From Psychromonas algicola (GTDB lineage: Bacteria > Pseudomonadota > Gammaproteobacteria > Enterobacterales > Psychromonadaceae), in contig NZ_SNUB01000009.1 in NCBI RefSeq assembly GCF_004378355.1, forward strand, positions 62,001 through 126,000: DNA of 64,000 nucleotides, read 5' to 3'. The notes below the pieces were generated by a model that saw only the letters and a program-made list of their open reading frames with translations, made no database searches and was not told the origin of the DNA. The first letter of the stretch is position 1. Each line of letters opens with the position of its first letter. Made by a program: the position numbers and the translations under genes. Of this stretch, positions 17,758-27,572 are shown one piece after another.

Positions 17758-19779
17758 TTATTGCCCAACTGAGCTAATTATTTTTATCTGTTTATCATCA
17801 GGTATTTCCTGATAAGACAGTATGTGTAAACTCGGAATCGTATGTTTTACAAACCGAGCTAAGGTACCGCGCAATACTCCTGATGTTAATAATACTGCGG
17901 GTTGACCTATTAATTCTTGTTGTTGTGATGCTTCAATTAATGAGTTTTGAATACGTTCGGCTAATCCAGGCTCAATACCTGCGCCATCTGCTCCACCTGC
18001 TTGTATTGACTTATGCAATATCTGCTCCAACTCTGAAGAAATAGTGATAACAGGTATTTCTGGCTCATTACCAACAATCTCTTGCACAATCATTCGTTTT
18101 AACGAAATACGGCAAGCCGCAGTTAATACTTCCGCATCTTGACTGCGTGGACCGTAGTCTACTAAGGTTTGCACAATTGAGCGAATATCCCTAATAGCGA
18201 CATTTTCATTAAGCAGACTTTGTAACACTTTTACAACTGTACTCAACGATAATACGTCAGGAATTAAACCTTCAACCAATTTTGGATGCTTCTTAGCTAA
18301 AATATCCAACATGTTTTGTACTTCTTCATGTCCAAGTAGCTGCGCTGCATTATTACTTAATATTTGGCTTAAATGTGTGGCAACAACTGTTGCCGTATCT
18401 ACCACGGTATAACCTAAAGCTTGTGCTTGTTCCCGTTGTACTTCATCAATCCAAACAGCTTCTAAGCCAAAGGCGGGATCGATACCCGCAACACCATCAA
18501 TTGGGCCAAAAACTTGTCCCGGATTGATCGCCATATCTTTATCATGATAAATATCTGCATGGCCGCAACTTACCCCCATCAATGAGATATTATAATTATT
18601 AGGCGGTAAATCCAAATTATCACGAATATGTACAGGTGGAATTAAAAAACCCATTTGTTGAGAAAGTTTTTTACGTACGCCTTTAATACGATCTAATAGC
18701 TGCCCACCTTGTGCTTTATCAACGAGAGGAATTAGACGATAACCGACTTCAAGCCCAATGGTGTCAACACTTCTAACATCATCCCATCCTAACTCTTTAA
18801 CTTCTGCAGCGGATTCAGCTAATGCAGCACTTTCTTTATCATCGGTGACCGTTTGTTGTTGTACTTTTAAACGATGTAACTGCCAATAAGCAGCGCCAGC
18901 AGCAATACCACCTAAGGTTAAAAAGGCTAAATGTGGCATACCGGGAACAATACCCATCACCAATAAAATACCTGCGGTGATCATCAATGCTTTTGGATCG
19001 TCAAACATCTGACCTAGCATGCGATTTCCCATATCCGCATCAGTATTTTCACGGGTAACGGTGATCGCCGCGGCAATCGATAATAGTAATGATGGAATTT
19101 GTGCAACTAAACCATCACCAATAGTAAGAATAGTATAAATTTCAGCAGCTTCACTGGCAGGCAAGTCATATTGCGCCATACCAATAATTAATCCACCAAT
19201 AATATTTATAAATAAGATCATGATGCCAGCAATAGCATCACCTTTAACAAATTTACTCGCACCATCCATCGAGCCATAAAAGTCGGCTTCCATAGTGACT
19301 TCTTCACGGCGTAATCGAGCTTGCTCTTGGTTAATTAACCCAGCGTTTAAATCAGCATCAATCGCCATTTGCTTACCTGGCATAGCATCCAAGGTAAAGC
19401 GAGCGCTAACTTCTGAAATACGCCCTGCACCTTTAGTGATTACAACAAAGTTAATAATCATTAAGATAATAAATACAATCAAACCAACGGCTAGGTTTCC
19501 ACCAATAACAACCGAACCAAAGGCTTCAATCACATTACCAGCAGCATCGCCACCTTCATGTCCTTCTAACAATACAACTCGTGTTGAAGCAACATTCAAA
19601 GCAAGACGTAATAACGTAGCAATAAGTAAAACCGTTGGGAAAGCCGCAAAATCTAACGGGCGTCTAGTATAGATAGAAACTAATAAAACGATTAATGCGA
19701 GCGCAATATTAAAGGTAAAAAGAATATCCAATAATAACGTTGGCATCGGTAAAATAACCATGCCTAATGCCGCTAACAC
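17758..19779 (-). CDS. flhA: Flagellar export gate protein FlhA (start uncertain)
   Basis: This is the flagellar type III export gate, with about eight membrane segments, the FHIPEP-type signature (RRPLDFAAFPTVLLIATLLR) and a large cytoplasmic domain. The first standard start is a GTG at 19779, giving 673 aa. However, the frame stays open for another 31 codons, and these read like the family N-terminus (SLWAKRALFFGGLGTPII before VLAALGMVILPMP). The only near-start there is an ATT at 19872. The true protein may therefore begin at ATT, or the region may hold a sequencing or real frameshift. Confidence 0.93.
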   Translation of the reverse strand: MLAALGMVILPMPTLLLDILFTFNIALALIVLLVSIYTRRPLDFAAFPTVLLIATLLRLALNVASTRVVLLEGHEGGDAAGNVIEAFGSVVIGGNLAVGLIVFIILMIINFVVITKGAGRISEVSARFTLDAMPGKQMAIDADLNAGLINQEQARLRREEVTMEADFYGSMDGASKFVKGDAIAGIMILFINIIGGLIIGMAQYDLPASEAAEIYTILTIGDGLVAQIPSLLLSIAAAITVTRENTDADMGNRMLGQMFDDPKALMITAGILLVMGIVPGMPHLAFLTLGGIAAGAAYWQLHRLKVQQQTVTDDKESAALAESAAEVKELGWDDVRSVDTIGLEVGYRLIPLVDKAQGGQLLDRIKGVRKKLSQQMGFLIPPVHIRDNLDLPPNNYNISLMGVSCGHADIYHDKDMAINPGQVFGPIDGVAGIDPAFGLEAVWIDEVQREQAQALGYTVVDTATVVATHLSQILSNNAAQLLGHEEVQNMLDILAKKHPKLVEGLIPDVLSLSTVVKVLQSLLNENVAIRDIRSIVQTLVDYGPRSQDAEVLTAACRISLKRMIVQEIVGNEPEIPVITISSELEQILHKSIQAGGADGAGIEPGLAERIQNSLIEASQQQELIGQPAVLLTSGVLRGTLARFVKHTIPSLHILSYQEIPDDKQIKIISSVGQ

Positions 19780-19990
19780 TATGATTGGTGTACCTAAGCC
19801 ACCAAAAAAAAGAGCTCGTTTAGCCCAAAGAGATGAAAAAACAGCGTTGATAACGTCACCTAAAAAATTAATGTAATATCAGAAGGATGAATAATAACTA
19901 AAAAATAGAGCTGTGCCTGAGTACTTTATCACGCATCTCAATTAATTAACGCTTATTAATCAAACATTTTATACCCATGTATTAGTTATA

Positions 19991-20006
19991 AGCAATAATT
20001 ACACCA
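19991..20006 (-). promoter_or_regulatory. Sigma-54 promoter for flhA operon
   Basis: Read on the minus strand the sequence is TGGTGTAATTATTGCT, with GG-N10-GC spacing. The -12 box TTGCT is consensus, and the -24 box keeps TGG. It lies about 120 bases before the flhA reading frame opens and after the flhB stop. FlrC/RpoN control of flhA operons is established in Vibrio. The remaining 19780-20035 sequence is AT-rich with no other gene. Confidence 0.65.
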
Positions 20007-20035
20007 GCCCAATTAAACAAAAAAGAGCGGAGCAA

Positions 20036-21175
20036 TTAATTAGGGTAAATAAATTTGTCTGGAATAGGTATTTCTGGAGGTAACTCTTTAGGTCGTCCTG
20101 ATTTCCCTTTTCTAAACTGCTCTAGTTGGTAAATATAAGCCAGTACCTTCGCAATTGCGATAAATAACTCTTCAGGAATATCATCACCTATCTCAGTCGT
20201 GTGATAAACGGCACGACATAATTGCGGTGAGCGCAGTATTTGAACATCATTTTCATTGGCTACTTCACGAATTTTAAGTGCCATAAAATCAACTCCCTTT
20301 GCAACAACATAGGGCGGCCTGTCACCTGTTTGATCATATTTAAGTGCAACTGAATAATGAGTAGGGTTAGTCACAATCACATCGGCATCAGGTACATCAC
20401 CCATCATGGTACGTTGTGACATTTCATATTGTAATTGACGAATTCGTTGTTTCACCTCAGGCTTACCTTCAGAATTTCGAAATTCTTCTTTCACTTCTTG
20501 TTTGGTCATTTTTAGTTCGTTGTTATGTTTATAGATTTGATATGGCACATCCACAGCGACAATTATCAGTAACGATAGACACAACAATAAAAACATCCAA
20601 CGCAACATATCTAAAGCTTCAAATGCGCTACCAGGTAAAGGACTCGCAGAAAGGTGTAATATTTTATCGAATGTAGCCGCTAAAATAGCCCATGAAACGC
20701 AGATAACAACAATGAGTTTTAAAATAGATTTTAATAGTTCAACCCAAGCTTGAACGCCTAGCATTCTTTTTAAACCTGCTTTTGGACTAATACGACTGAA
20801 TTTAGGCATCAATGCATCTGTGCTAAATAGCATGCCACCTAATAGCGCGCTACCTAAGATAGAAATAATAAATAGCATCAACAGAATAATAAACATAGGC
20901 ATACCGAGCCCTGTAAAACCTTCAGCAAGAGAAAGCCACATTTGCTCAGGATGGAAAAGCTCAGAACGTTCAAAGATAAACGCCTCTTTCATCATTAAAG
21001 ATAATTCATAGGCAAGTTTGTCACCCAACACAAAAACAGAAAGCGCAGCGGCAATAAGAACAGAAGCAGTGGCTAGTTCTTTAGATCTCGCAACTTGCCC
21101 TTTTTCCTTGGACTTTCGTAATTTCTCGGTAGTGGCTTCCTCGGACTTCTCCGTGCCATTCTCGTTCTCAGCCAT
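20036..21175 (-). CDS. flhB: Flagellar export switch protein FlhB
   Basis: A 379-residue protein with four membrane segments and a cytoplasmic C-terminal domain containing the autocleavage motif NPTH at 270-273 (cleaved between Asn and Pro). It switches export specificity from rod/hook to filament substrates, together with FliK. It is the last gene of the fliK-to-flhB unit. A 48-nt gap separates it from fliR, and the flhA promoter follows it. Confidence 0.96.
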   Translation of the reverse strand: MAENENGTEKSEEATTEKLRKSKEKGQVARSKELATASVLIAAALSVFVLGDKLAYELSLMMKEAFIFERSELFHPEQMWLSLAEGFTGLGMPMFIILLMLFIISILGSALLGGMLFSTDALMPKFSRISPKAGLKRMLGVQAWVELLKSILKLIVVICVSWAILAATFDKILHLSASPLPGSAFEALDMLRWMFLLLCLSLLIIVAVDVPYQIYKHNNELKMTKQEVKEEFRNSEGKPEVKQRIRQLQYEMSQRTMMGDVPDADVIVTNPTHYSVALKYDQTGDRPPYVVAKGVDFMALKIREVANENDVQILRSPQLCRAVYHTTEIGDDIPEELFIAIAKVLAYIYQLEQFRKGKSGRPKELPPEIPIPDKFIYPN

Positions 21176-21223
21176 TGTTTATCCTTACTAATTGAGGGGT
21201 AGCAATGTTAGATATAAATGTAA

Positions 21224-22024
21224 TCATGGTGATGAAGGTTTCACTGCACAAGGATTATCAACAAGCTCACACATAGTTGAAATACCATTTATCCACTGCT
21301 CTTCAAAGTGTAGAGGAACATTCAATAAAGTGATCCAAAGAACAAATAAGCCAAACACCATGCTTATTGAAAAGCCTAAGCTGAAAATATTCAACTGTGG
21401 TGCCGCTTTGGTCATAATACCAAATGCTAAGTTAACGAGTAACATCGCCACCATTGAAGCAATAGAAAAAGCCAACGCAGCGTGGAACATGGTAGAAATC
21501 CACTCCGCTATTTTATAATAATCTATCGCTAACAAGCCTTGCTGCGAGATAGGCAAAGTTTCGAAGCTGCTAATGATCATTTTAATCATTAACAAATGCC
21601 CATCAACAGTTAAAAACAATAGCGTCACTAATAACACATAAAATTGACCAACAACGGGAGAAACTTCACCGTTCATGGGGTCTGCCATTGATGCAAAACC
21701 TAAACTGGTTTGCATCGCAATAATTTGACCAGCAATAACAAAAGTTTGTACAACAAAAATAGAAATAGTCCCCATCGCAACACCGATAAGTATTTGCTGC
21801 AACACAACAAAAAAGCTAGTGAAAGAGAAAAGCTCAATATCTGGTGGGGGCGGTAAAATAGGTAAGGCAAAAAAGGTAATACTTAACGCAAAAAATAAAC
21901 GAATTCGTGTAGGAACGGTACCAGATCCGATAGCAACCATCACCATGATCATTGCTGCAATGCGGCTAAATGACCACAGATAACTGGCAATAAAGTCCAT
22001 AATGACTTCAGCCGAGAAGTACAT
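21224..22024 (-). CDS. fliR: Flagellar export protein FliR
   Basis: A 266-residue integral membrane protein with about six to eight hydrophobic segments and the FliR pattern (FSRIAAMIMVMVAIGSGTVPTRIRL near 18-42; LGFASMADPMNG near 105). With FliP and FliQ it forms the export gate core. Its ATG overlaps the fliQ stop by one base. Confidence 0.95.
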   Translation of the reverse strand: MYFSAEVIMDFIASYLWSFSRIAAMIMVMVAIGSGTVPTRIRLFFALSITFFALPILPPPPDIELFSFTSFFVVLQQILIGVAMGTISIFVVQTFVIAGQIIAMQTSLGFASMADPMNGEVSPVVGQFYVLLVTLLFLTVDGHLLMIKMIISSFETLPISQQGLLAIDYYKIAEWISTMFHAALAFSIASMVAMLLVNLAFGIMTKAAPQLNIFSLGFSISMVFGLFVLWITLLNVPLHFEEQWINGISTMCELVDNPCAVKPSSP

Positions 22025-22293
22025 TAGCCTACCACTTGCGGAATCTGATCAACCATCGCAATAAAGAACTCCATCAACTTCCCAAAGCCCCAATGTGCGC
22101 CGTAAGCTAATGCAATTAATGTCATCACTAAACGCGGTAAAAAACTTAATGTTTGTTCATTAATCGACGTTGCAGCTTGGAAAACAGCAACGATCAAGCC
22201 CACGATTAAACCCGGAACAATAACAGCTGAAACCAGTATTAAAACTAGCCATAACGCTTGTCTAAATATATTTACAAAAACTTCTGGTTCCAT
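22024..22293 (-). CDS. fliQ: Flagellar export protein FliQ
   Basis: An 89-residue protein with two membrane helices, the typical size for FliQ, and the conserved QAATSINEQTLSFLPR segment. It is part of the FliPQR export core. It is packed between fliP (9-nt gap) and fliR (1-nt overlap). Confidence 0.95.
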   Translation of the reverse strand: MEPEVFVNIFRQALWLVLILVSAVIVPGLIVGLIVAVFQAATSINEQTLSFLPRLVMTLIALAYGAHWGFGKLMEFFIAMVDQIPQVVG

Positions 22294-22302
22294 AAGTCTT
22301 CC

Positions 22303-23052
22303 TTACAGCCCAAAGCTATTGGCTAAACTACCCATCACAAGATTCCACCCATCAACTAACACAAACAGCATCAGCTTAAAGGGCAACGAAATGATCATGG
22401 GCGATAACATCATCATACCCATTGCCATCAAAATACTGGCCACAACCAAGTCAATAATCAGGAAAGGGATAAATAACATAAAGCCTATTTGGAAAGCTGT
22501 TTTTAGTTCACTGGTAACGAAAGCTGGAATCAATACAGTAATTGGCACTTGCTCAGGCGTATCAACCTTAAGATTAGCAATCTCCAAAAACATTTCTAAA
22601 TCTTTTAGACGTGTTTGTGAAAGCATAAATTTCATCATCGGTTTTTTGGCTTCATCAACCGCCTGCACCATAGTTAATTCTTCATTTAAATAAGGTTGCA
22701 ATGCTTTATCGTTAATAACATCAAACACAGGGGCCATAATAAAAAAGGTAAGAAACAGAGCGATACCATTAACAGTTTGGTTTGAAGGTGTTTGTTGTAG
22801 ACCTAAAGCCTGTCTTAAAATTGACATCACGATCACGATACGTGTAAACGAGGTCATTAAAATCAACATTGCAGGAATAAAACTCAGTGCGGTCATAAAA
22901 GCGAGCACTTGCAATGTCACACTGTATTCTTGGTCTCCTGTTGCATTGGTTCCTACGGTGACAACCGATAATGCGCTTGGATCAGCCGCAGCAGCATGCG
23001 GAGCAACAAAGAGTAAAACAAATGAGCATAATAACAGGAGTAGTTTATTCAT
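22303..23052 (-). CDS. fliP: Flagellar export protein FliP
   Basis: A 249-residue export gate protein with a cleavable signal peptide (1 to about 21, ending APHAAAA) and membrane segments containing [14 protein letters not shown] and the [20 protein letters not shown]-like C-terminal part. The frame is open further upstream, but I chose the ATG at 23052. It gives the signal peptide expected for FliP and an 8-nt overlap with fliO; the longer form would have a non-homologous leader. Confidence 0.95.
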   Translation of the reverse strand: MNKLLLLLCSFVLLFVAPHAAAADPSALSVVTVGTNATGDQEYSVTLQVLAFMTALSFIPAMLILMTSFTRIVIVMSILRQALGLQQTPSNQTVNGIALFLTFFIMAPVFDVINDKALQPYLNEELTMVQAVDEAKKPMMKFMLSQTRLKDLEMFLEIANLKVDTPEQVPITVLIPAFVTSELKTAFQIGFMLFIPFLIIDLVVASILMAMGMMMLSPMIISLPFKLMLFVLVDGWNLVMGSLANSFGL

Positions 23053-23497
23053 TATTTTTTTTCCCTGCTTTAGACAGTACAGCTGCAAAAGCAGCCGTAA
23101 AAGAAGGATTTTTTTGAGTGATATCTTCAGAAGCGATATCGTCAACGGGTGATTCGAGTTGGTCCAATAAATTAATTGCTTGGTCACTAACGCCCAATAA
23201 ATATTGTTTGTTATTAACCTCAATAATTTGCACTCGACTTTTATTGGTTAACGGATGAGTCGCAATCACTTTAATTGGATTTTTACTGCTTCCGTGGCGA
23301 AATAGATTTGTTTTTTTCATTAGAAAAGCGAAGAAGAAAATACATGCTAAAACCAGTATCAGCGATCCTAGCATGGTCCCAATGGCAAACTCAGGTCGCT
23401 CACTGGTTTCTTCTAAAGCCATAACAGGCAAACTAATTACATTTAATAAAATAGCCAATAATGCTGTTTTTCTTAAAGCAGTCATAAGTTTGATCAT
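23045..23497 (-). CDS. fliO: Flagellar export protein FliO
   Basis: A 150-residue protein with an N-terminal signal-like segment, one membrane helix (about 39-62) and a cytoplasmic domain with the FliO pattern ([30 protein letters not shown]). FliO aids FliP assembly. It overlaps fliN by 4 nt and fliP by 8 nt. Confidence 0.92.
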   Translation of the reverse strand: MIKLMTALRKTALLAILLNVISLPVMALEETSERPEFAIGTMLGSLILVLACIFFFAFLMKKTNLFRHGSSKNPIKVIATHPLTNKSRVQIIEVNNKQYLLGVSDQAINLLDQLESPVDDIASEDITQKNPSFTAAFAAVLSKAGKKNNE

Positions 23498-23892
23498 TTT
23501 AGTTTTTTGATCCGTTCTGTTTGACTGATAACGTCAGTTAAACGAATACCGAACTTATCATTTACCACAACCACTTCTCCATGAGCGATTAAGGTGCCAT
23601 TCACTAATACATCTAAGGGTTCACCAGCAATTCGTTCAAGTTCCACAACAGAACCTTGGTTAAGCTGTAATAAATTACGGATATTAATTTTACTACGCCC
23701 TACTTCCATTGAAATAGTAACAGGGATATCCAAGATGCTATCTAAACGAGACAATTCTTCAGGTGTCATTGACGTCGCATTAGAAGTATCTTCTAGCTCA
23801 TCCAGTTCAACATTTTGAACTTCAGGTTCAGCATCACCAGATTCCTCTAATGCTGAAGCCCACTCATCTGCCATATCTTGTTCTGTCGTCAT
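23494..23892 (-). CDS. fliN: Flagellar motor switch protein FliN
   Basis: A 132-residue protein with an acidic N-terminal extension (1-50) and a C-terminal SpoA/SWIB domain (about 55-130: DIPVTISMEVGRSKINIRNLL, VLVNGTLIAHGEVVVVNDKFGIRLTDV). It builds the C-ring with FliM and binds CheY-P. It lies 30 nt after fliM. Confidence 0.95.
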   Translation of the reverse strand: MTTEQDMADEWASALEESGDAEPEVQNVELDELEDTSNATSMTPEELSRLDSILDIPVTISMEVGRSKINIRNLLQLNQGSVVELERIAGEPLDVLVNGTLIAHGEVVVVNDKFGIRLTDVISQTERIKKLK

Positions 23893-23922
23893 GATTTATT
23901 CCTATCTTTTTAAATACTACTA

Positions 23923-25005
23923 TTAACTAACAACTTCAGTTTCTTCAATTTCTTTTTTTTCTTCATCGTCTTCTTTATGACGCTTAGCTTTTAAATCTTC
24001 CAATTGAAGCTGATTTTTTTGTATTTCTGGGCGTTCTATTTTTTCAATTATTTTTAACGCTAAATGATCATTGGATTGACCTAAAACAGCTCTATAAGTC
24101 GGTAAACCTTCTACAGAAACTAATAAACTTGAAGGTAATTCAACAGGTAGAATGTCGCCAGCTTCAAAATGAATAATGTCACGTAATGACACTTCTTTAT
24201 CCACTACTTTGGCATTAATTTCAACATTAACATCCATGATCTCCTCTTCGAGGGCTTGCCCCCAACGAGAATCCGTATCTTCCTTATCACTCTGTACACC
24301 CGCATCTAATAATTCTCGAATAGGCTCAAGCATAGAATAAGGCATCGCAATATGGAAATCACCACCACCTCCATCTAGCTCAATATGGAAAGAGTTAACA
24401 ACAATGACTTCCGTTGGACTAACAATATTCGCCATTGCCGGATTTACTTCTGAATCTAAATACTCAAATTCAGCATTCATAACGGGAGCCCAAGCATCAT
24501 GATAATCTTCAAAAATTATTTTTAATAACATTTGAATAATACGACGTTCGGTAGGAGTGAATTCACGACCTTCAATTTTAGCGTGATAACGACCATCACC
24601 ACCAAAAAAGTTTTCCACTAAAATAAAGACTAAACGCGCTTCCATAGTAACAAGCGCGGTTCCTTTTAATGGGCGAAAACGCACCATATTAAGACTGGTA
24701 GGTACAAATAATGTGTGAACATATTCACCAAACTTAAGCATTTGTACACCGTTAATCGATACTTCTGCGGTATGGCGTAACATATTAAATAAGCTAATTC
24801 GCAAATGACGTGCAAAACGTTCATTTACCAACTCCAACGTTGGCATACGACCACGGACGATGCGATCTTGTGAGGAAAAGTCAAAATGCACATGAGAGTC
24901 ATCAGCCTCTGCATCTCCACCTTTACCACCTTTAGCTGAGTCCTCTTCAACGTCATCAACACCATGTAATAGCGCATCAATTTCGTCTTGGGATAATAAA
25001 TCCAT
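23923..25005 (-). CDS. fliM: Flagellar motor switch protein FliM
   Basis: A 360-residue switch protein. The N-terminal CheY-binding peptide LLSQDEIDALLHG is present, followed by the CheC-like middle domain (GGDGRYHAKIEGREFT at about 136-151) and a C-terminal SpoA domain. The extreme C-terminus is highly charged (Glu/Lys-rich), longer than in E. coli. It sets motor direction in response to CheY-P. Confidence 0.96.
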   Translation of the reverse strand: MDLLSQDEIDALLHGVDDVEEDSAKGGKGGDAEADDSHVHFDFSSQDRIVRGRMPTLELVNERFARHLRISLFNMLRHTAEVSINGVQMLKFGEYVHTLFVPTSLNMVRFRPLKGTALVTMEARLVFILVENFFGGDGRYHAKIEGREFTPTERRIIQMLLKIIFEDYHDAWAPVMNAEFEYLDSEVNPAMANIVSPTEVIVVNSFHIELDGGGGDFHIAMPYSMLEPIRELLDAGVQSDKEDTDSRWGQALEEEIMDVNVEINAKVVDKEVSLRDIIHFEAGDILPVELPSSLLVSVEGLPTYRAVLGQSNDHLALKIIEKIERPEIQKNQLQLEDLKAKRHKEDDEEKKEIEETEVVS

Positions 25006-25021
25006 ACCTAGCCCTTAATTC

Positions 25022-25513
25022 TTACTGTAAAACGAAGCCGGTGAACAATACGGCATGGACAAGTGCTTGCCCTTCAAGTTTAATGGTTGCTTCATTAAGT
25101 GCAACAAGTGCCGTTTTACGTAATTCATTTTTCCCTTCAGGACTTCTAAGTTGTTTCGCTGTTGCAGCCACAAACACTCTTAATAAAGCACTTTCTAATA
25201 ACGGAATATGTTTACGCGCAAGCTCTTCATTCCTTGCATTACTCACCATTAATTGAACTTTAATTTGTACCGTTCTATCGCGTTTACCTTCTATCACATT
25301 AAACACAAAAGGTTTTGACATTGGGACATAATTGGCTGCGTTTGCATTTTGTGCAGCATAATCACTTAACGTCTTATCTTCAGAAGCATCTTCTCCATCT
25401 CCACTAAAAAAGATAAAAAAGACTGCAGCACCAATAATCACAAGACCAATCACAGCAGCTGCGATAATAATGATTAATTTCTTTTTACTTCCACTTTCTT
25501 CTGCCATTGTCAT
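25022..25513 (-). CDS. fliL: Flagellar basal body-associated protein FliL
   Basis: A 163-residue single-pass membrane protein. A cytoplasmic lysine cluster (SGSKKK) precedes the membrane helix (about 13-34). An acidic stretch (GDGEDASED) follows, then the periplasmic FliL domain. FliL surrounds the stator and supports torque. It lies 16 nt before fliM and about 100 nt after fliK, with a short CTCC/GGAG inverted repeat in that gap. Confidence 0.94.
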   Translation of the reverse strand: MTMAEESGSKKKLIIIIAAAVIGLVIIGAAVFFIFFSGDGEDASEDKTLSDYAAQNANAANYVPMSKPFVFNVIEGKRDRTVQIKVQLMVSNARNEELARKHIPLLESALLRVFVAATAKQLRSPEGKNELRKTALVALNEATIKLEGQALVHAVLFTGFVLQ

Positions 25514-25615
25514 ATCCTTCTAGTTTTCTCCTCTCATTTAAGCGGAGAATGATTTAAAAAATAATAAATTGATTTTAATGTTTCTGCAGAAGTTAGCTAG
25601 TAACTATTGCGTTGT

Positions 25616-27457
25616 TTACACATAATAATCAATTCCTTGCTCTAGCGAAGGTATTTTTGAAGGAATAAAGACGTTTTTTTGATCGTTAACGACTTCTTGT
25701 GCATTCGTAATCTGTCTTGAACTACCACTTACTTGTTGAGCCTGTCTTTGTTGCTGGGACTGCTGTTGTGATTGTTGCTGCACATTTGCTTCACTAAGCT
25801 GGATCCCTTGTTGCGCTAATTGTTCACGTAATCGAGGCATATTTTGTTCAATAATATCTTTACTTAAGCCAGCTTGAGTTTGAATATGTAATTGTACCTG
25901 ATCTTGCTTAACTTGCATTTTAATCAACATCGATCCTAATTCTGCAGGGTCTAAGCGAATTTCTACTTCTTGCTTACCTTGAGACATCATCATCATAACA
26001 CGCTCTCCCATCATAGCGGCTGCGTGTTTAGATTGGATATCCAAGGGAGCTTGCAATAAATTATTTGCGGCAGGAGCTTGTTGATTAAATGCCACCAACT
26101 TGTCTAATTGAACCTGATTGGTTTGATTAGGTCTTGCACCATTCACATCAATAGCAGTTTGATTAGCCACTGCCGTTTCATTTTTGATCAAGCTTGATAA
26201 TTGATCCAATTTTTCTGTTGGTTTTAACGACTGTAAAGCAGTATCTAAATCAGAATCGCTCTCAATATTGTCAGCTTCTTTGGTGACATTAACATCCGCT
26301 TCTAATTTAATTTTTGGTTTTTTCTCAGCTTCTGCATCAACTTTAGCTTCTAGCTCTGCACCCGTTTTTGCTTTTAACCCAGCTTCAACGTCAGAAACTA
26401 ATTTTGCTTTAACATCAATCTCACCTTCACTATCAGAGTCAGGATTAACAGTGATTTCATCACTTAAAGATTGTGCCTTTTTCTCATCACCACTCACTAA
26501 ATTAGATTGGCTCTTTAACATCGACATAGTGATTTCAGAAGAGTCATCGCCCGCTTTACTTTTAACATTAGTGTCAGCCTGTTGAGCAGCTTCTATTTGG
26601 GATAATAAAGAGCTTTGTCCCATAGGGTCTAAAGCAGAATCAGACGTTATATCTTGTAATGTTTCTTCGTCTTTTTCAGTCTCTTCCACATCTTCTGTGA
26701 TCACTAATTCATTTTGTTGTACTGCTGTACTTAAATCCACAGGATTTGTATTCATAGCAACTAATTCAATTTCACTATCAGATTGCTGAGTTAATTTGAT
26801 TTCACTATCATCAAGCTCAACATTATTCTCGCTACTTTCTTCTGTATTCAACTTCGCATTGAGTTGCTCAAGTAATTCACTATCATCAAGTTCAATATTA
26901 TTCTCGCTACTTTCTTCTGTATTCAACTTCGCATTTAGATTCTCAAGTAATTCACTATCGGATAGGTCTTCTAATGAAACATCTGCATCTAATTCAAGTT
27001 CAGGTAATTCAATAGACGTATTGGACTTAATCTCATCTGATTTAGTCTCATTTTTATCACTTTTAGCAATTTTTTTGTCGTCATCAGAAGCTTCGTCTTT
27101 ATTTACTTTTTTGCTATCGGCCGATGTCAGTTTTTCATCTTGCTTGCTAGCATTCACTTTTTCAGAAGGTTTAACTTCATTAACTTTTTTATCGTCAATA
27201 ATTTTATTTTGTTCACGGCTCTTTGTACTTTCAAGACGACTATCATTGCTTGCCTCTTGTGCTCTTGCCGCATCACGAGATTGAGCTCTAGCATTCTCTT
27301 TATCAATATTCTCTTGCATTACTTTAGCAAAACTCTTTTGCTGCTCAGCAAGTTTTGAATTTTTTAAGCTATTGATCCTAGTATCGTTTTCATCTTGATT
27401 CTTTAGATCGTTGCTTTTTATACTTGCAGCACCATTTAATAATAAGGATTGCATCAT
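25616..27457 (-). CDS. fliK: Flagellar hook-length control protein FliK
   Basis: A 613-residue protein. Residues 1-420 are low-complexity, Ser/Asp/Glu/Lys-rich and contain a 25-residue tandem repeat. The conserved C-terminal domain (about 470-560) carries the FliK signature EIRLDPAELGSMLIKMQ. The far C-terminus is glutamine-rich. FliK measures the hook and switches FlhB specificity; length variation in the N-terminal ruler is normal. A sigma-54 promoter lies about 90 nt upstream, so it probably starts its own operon. Confidence 0.94.
   Translation of the reverse strand: MMQSLLLNGAASIKSNDLKNQDENDTRINSLKNSKLAEQQKSFAKVMQENIDKENARAQSRDAARAQEASNDSRLESTKSREQNKIIDDKKVNEVKPSEKVNASKQDEKLTSADSKKVNKDEASDDDKKIAKSDKNETKSDEIKSNTSIELPELELDADVSLEDLSDSELLENLNAKLNTEESSENNIELDDSELLEQLNAKLNTEESSENNVELDDSEIKLTQQSDSEIELVAMNTNPVDLSTAVQQNELVITEDVEETEKDEETLQDITSDSALDPMGQSSLLSQIEAAQQADTNVKSKAGDDSSEITMSMLKSQSNLVSGDEKKAQSLSDEITVNPDSDSEGEIDVKAKLVSDVEAGLKAKTGAELEAKVDAEAEKKPKIKLEADVNVTKEADNIESDSDLDTALQSLKPTEKLDQLSSLIKNETAVANQTAIDVNGARPNQTNQVQLDKLVAFNQQAPAANNLLQAPLDIQSKHAAAMMGERVMMMMSQGKQEVEIRLDPAELGSMLIKMQVKQDQVQLHIQTQAGLSKDIIEQNMPRLREQLAQQGIQLSEANVQQQSQQQSQQQRQAQQVSGSSRQITNAQEVVNDQKNVFIPSKIPSLEQGIDYYV
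26802..26955 (-). repeat. 75-bp tandem repeat inside fliK
   Basis: Two nearly identical 75-bp units (period visible from 26804 to 26879) encode 25-residue repeats around SELLEQLNAKLNTEESSENN, with a degenerate third start (LDDSEIKLTQQ). The period is a multiple of three, so unit gain or loss keeps the frame and would change the length of the FliK ruler region. Confidence 0.85.
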
Positions 27458-27541
27458 AAAATATTCTCTCTTTCGCTGACTGCTTTTTAAAGCGCAGTAA
27501 TTGCCGTTTTTGGGGGTAATTAAAGTTATTCTTCTTATGCA

Positions 27542-27557
27542 AGCAATTTATAGACCA
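27542..27557 (-). promoter_or_regulatory. Sigma-54 promoter for fliK operon
   Basis: On the minus strand the sequence reads TGGTCTATAAATTGCT, giving GG-N10-GC with a consensus TTGCT -12 box. It starts 15 bases beyond the fliJ stop and lies about 85 bases before the fliK ATG, a normal place for an RpoN promoter. This marks fliK-fliL-fliM-fliN-fliO-fliP-fliQ-fliR-flhB as a separate unit. Confidence 0.75.
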
Positions 27558-27572
27558 GAAAGATCTATTTAT

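Noticed and set aside
22303-23223. Longer form of FliP beginning at 23223
   Set aside because: The extra 57 residues overlap fliO almost entirely in another frame and would bury the signal peptide; the start at 23052 gives a normal FliP.
26796-27284. Long serine-rich frame antisense to fliK
   Set aside because: It mirrors the Asp/Glu/Ser low-complexity codons of fliK; no start signals or homology pattern support it.
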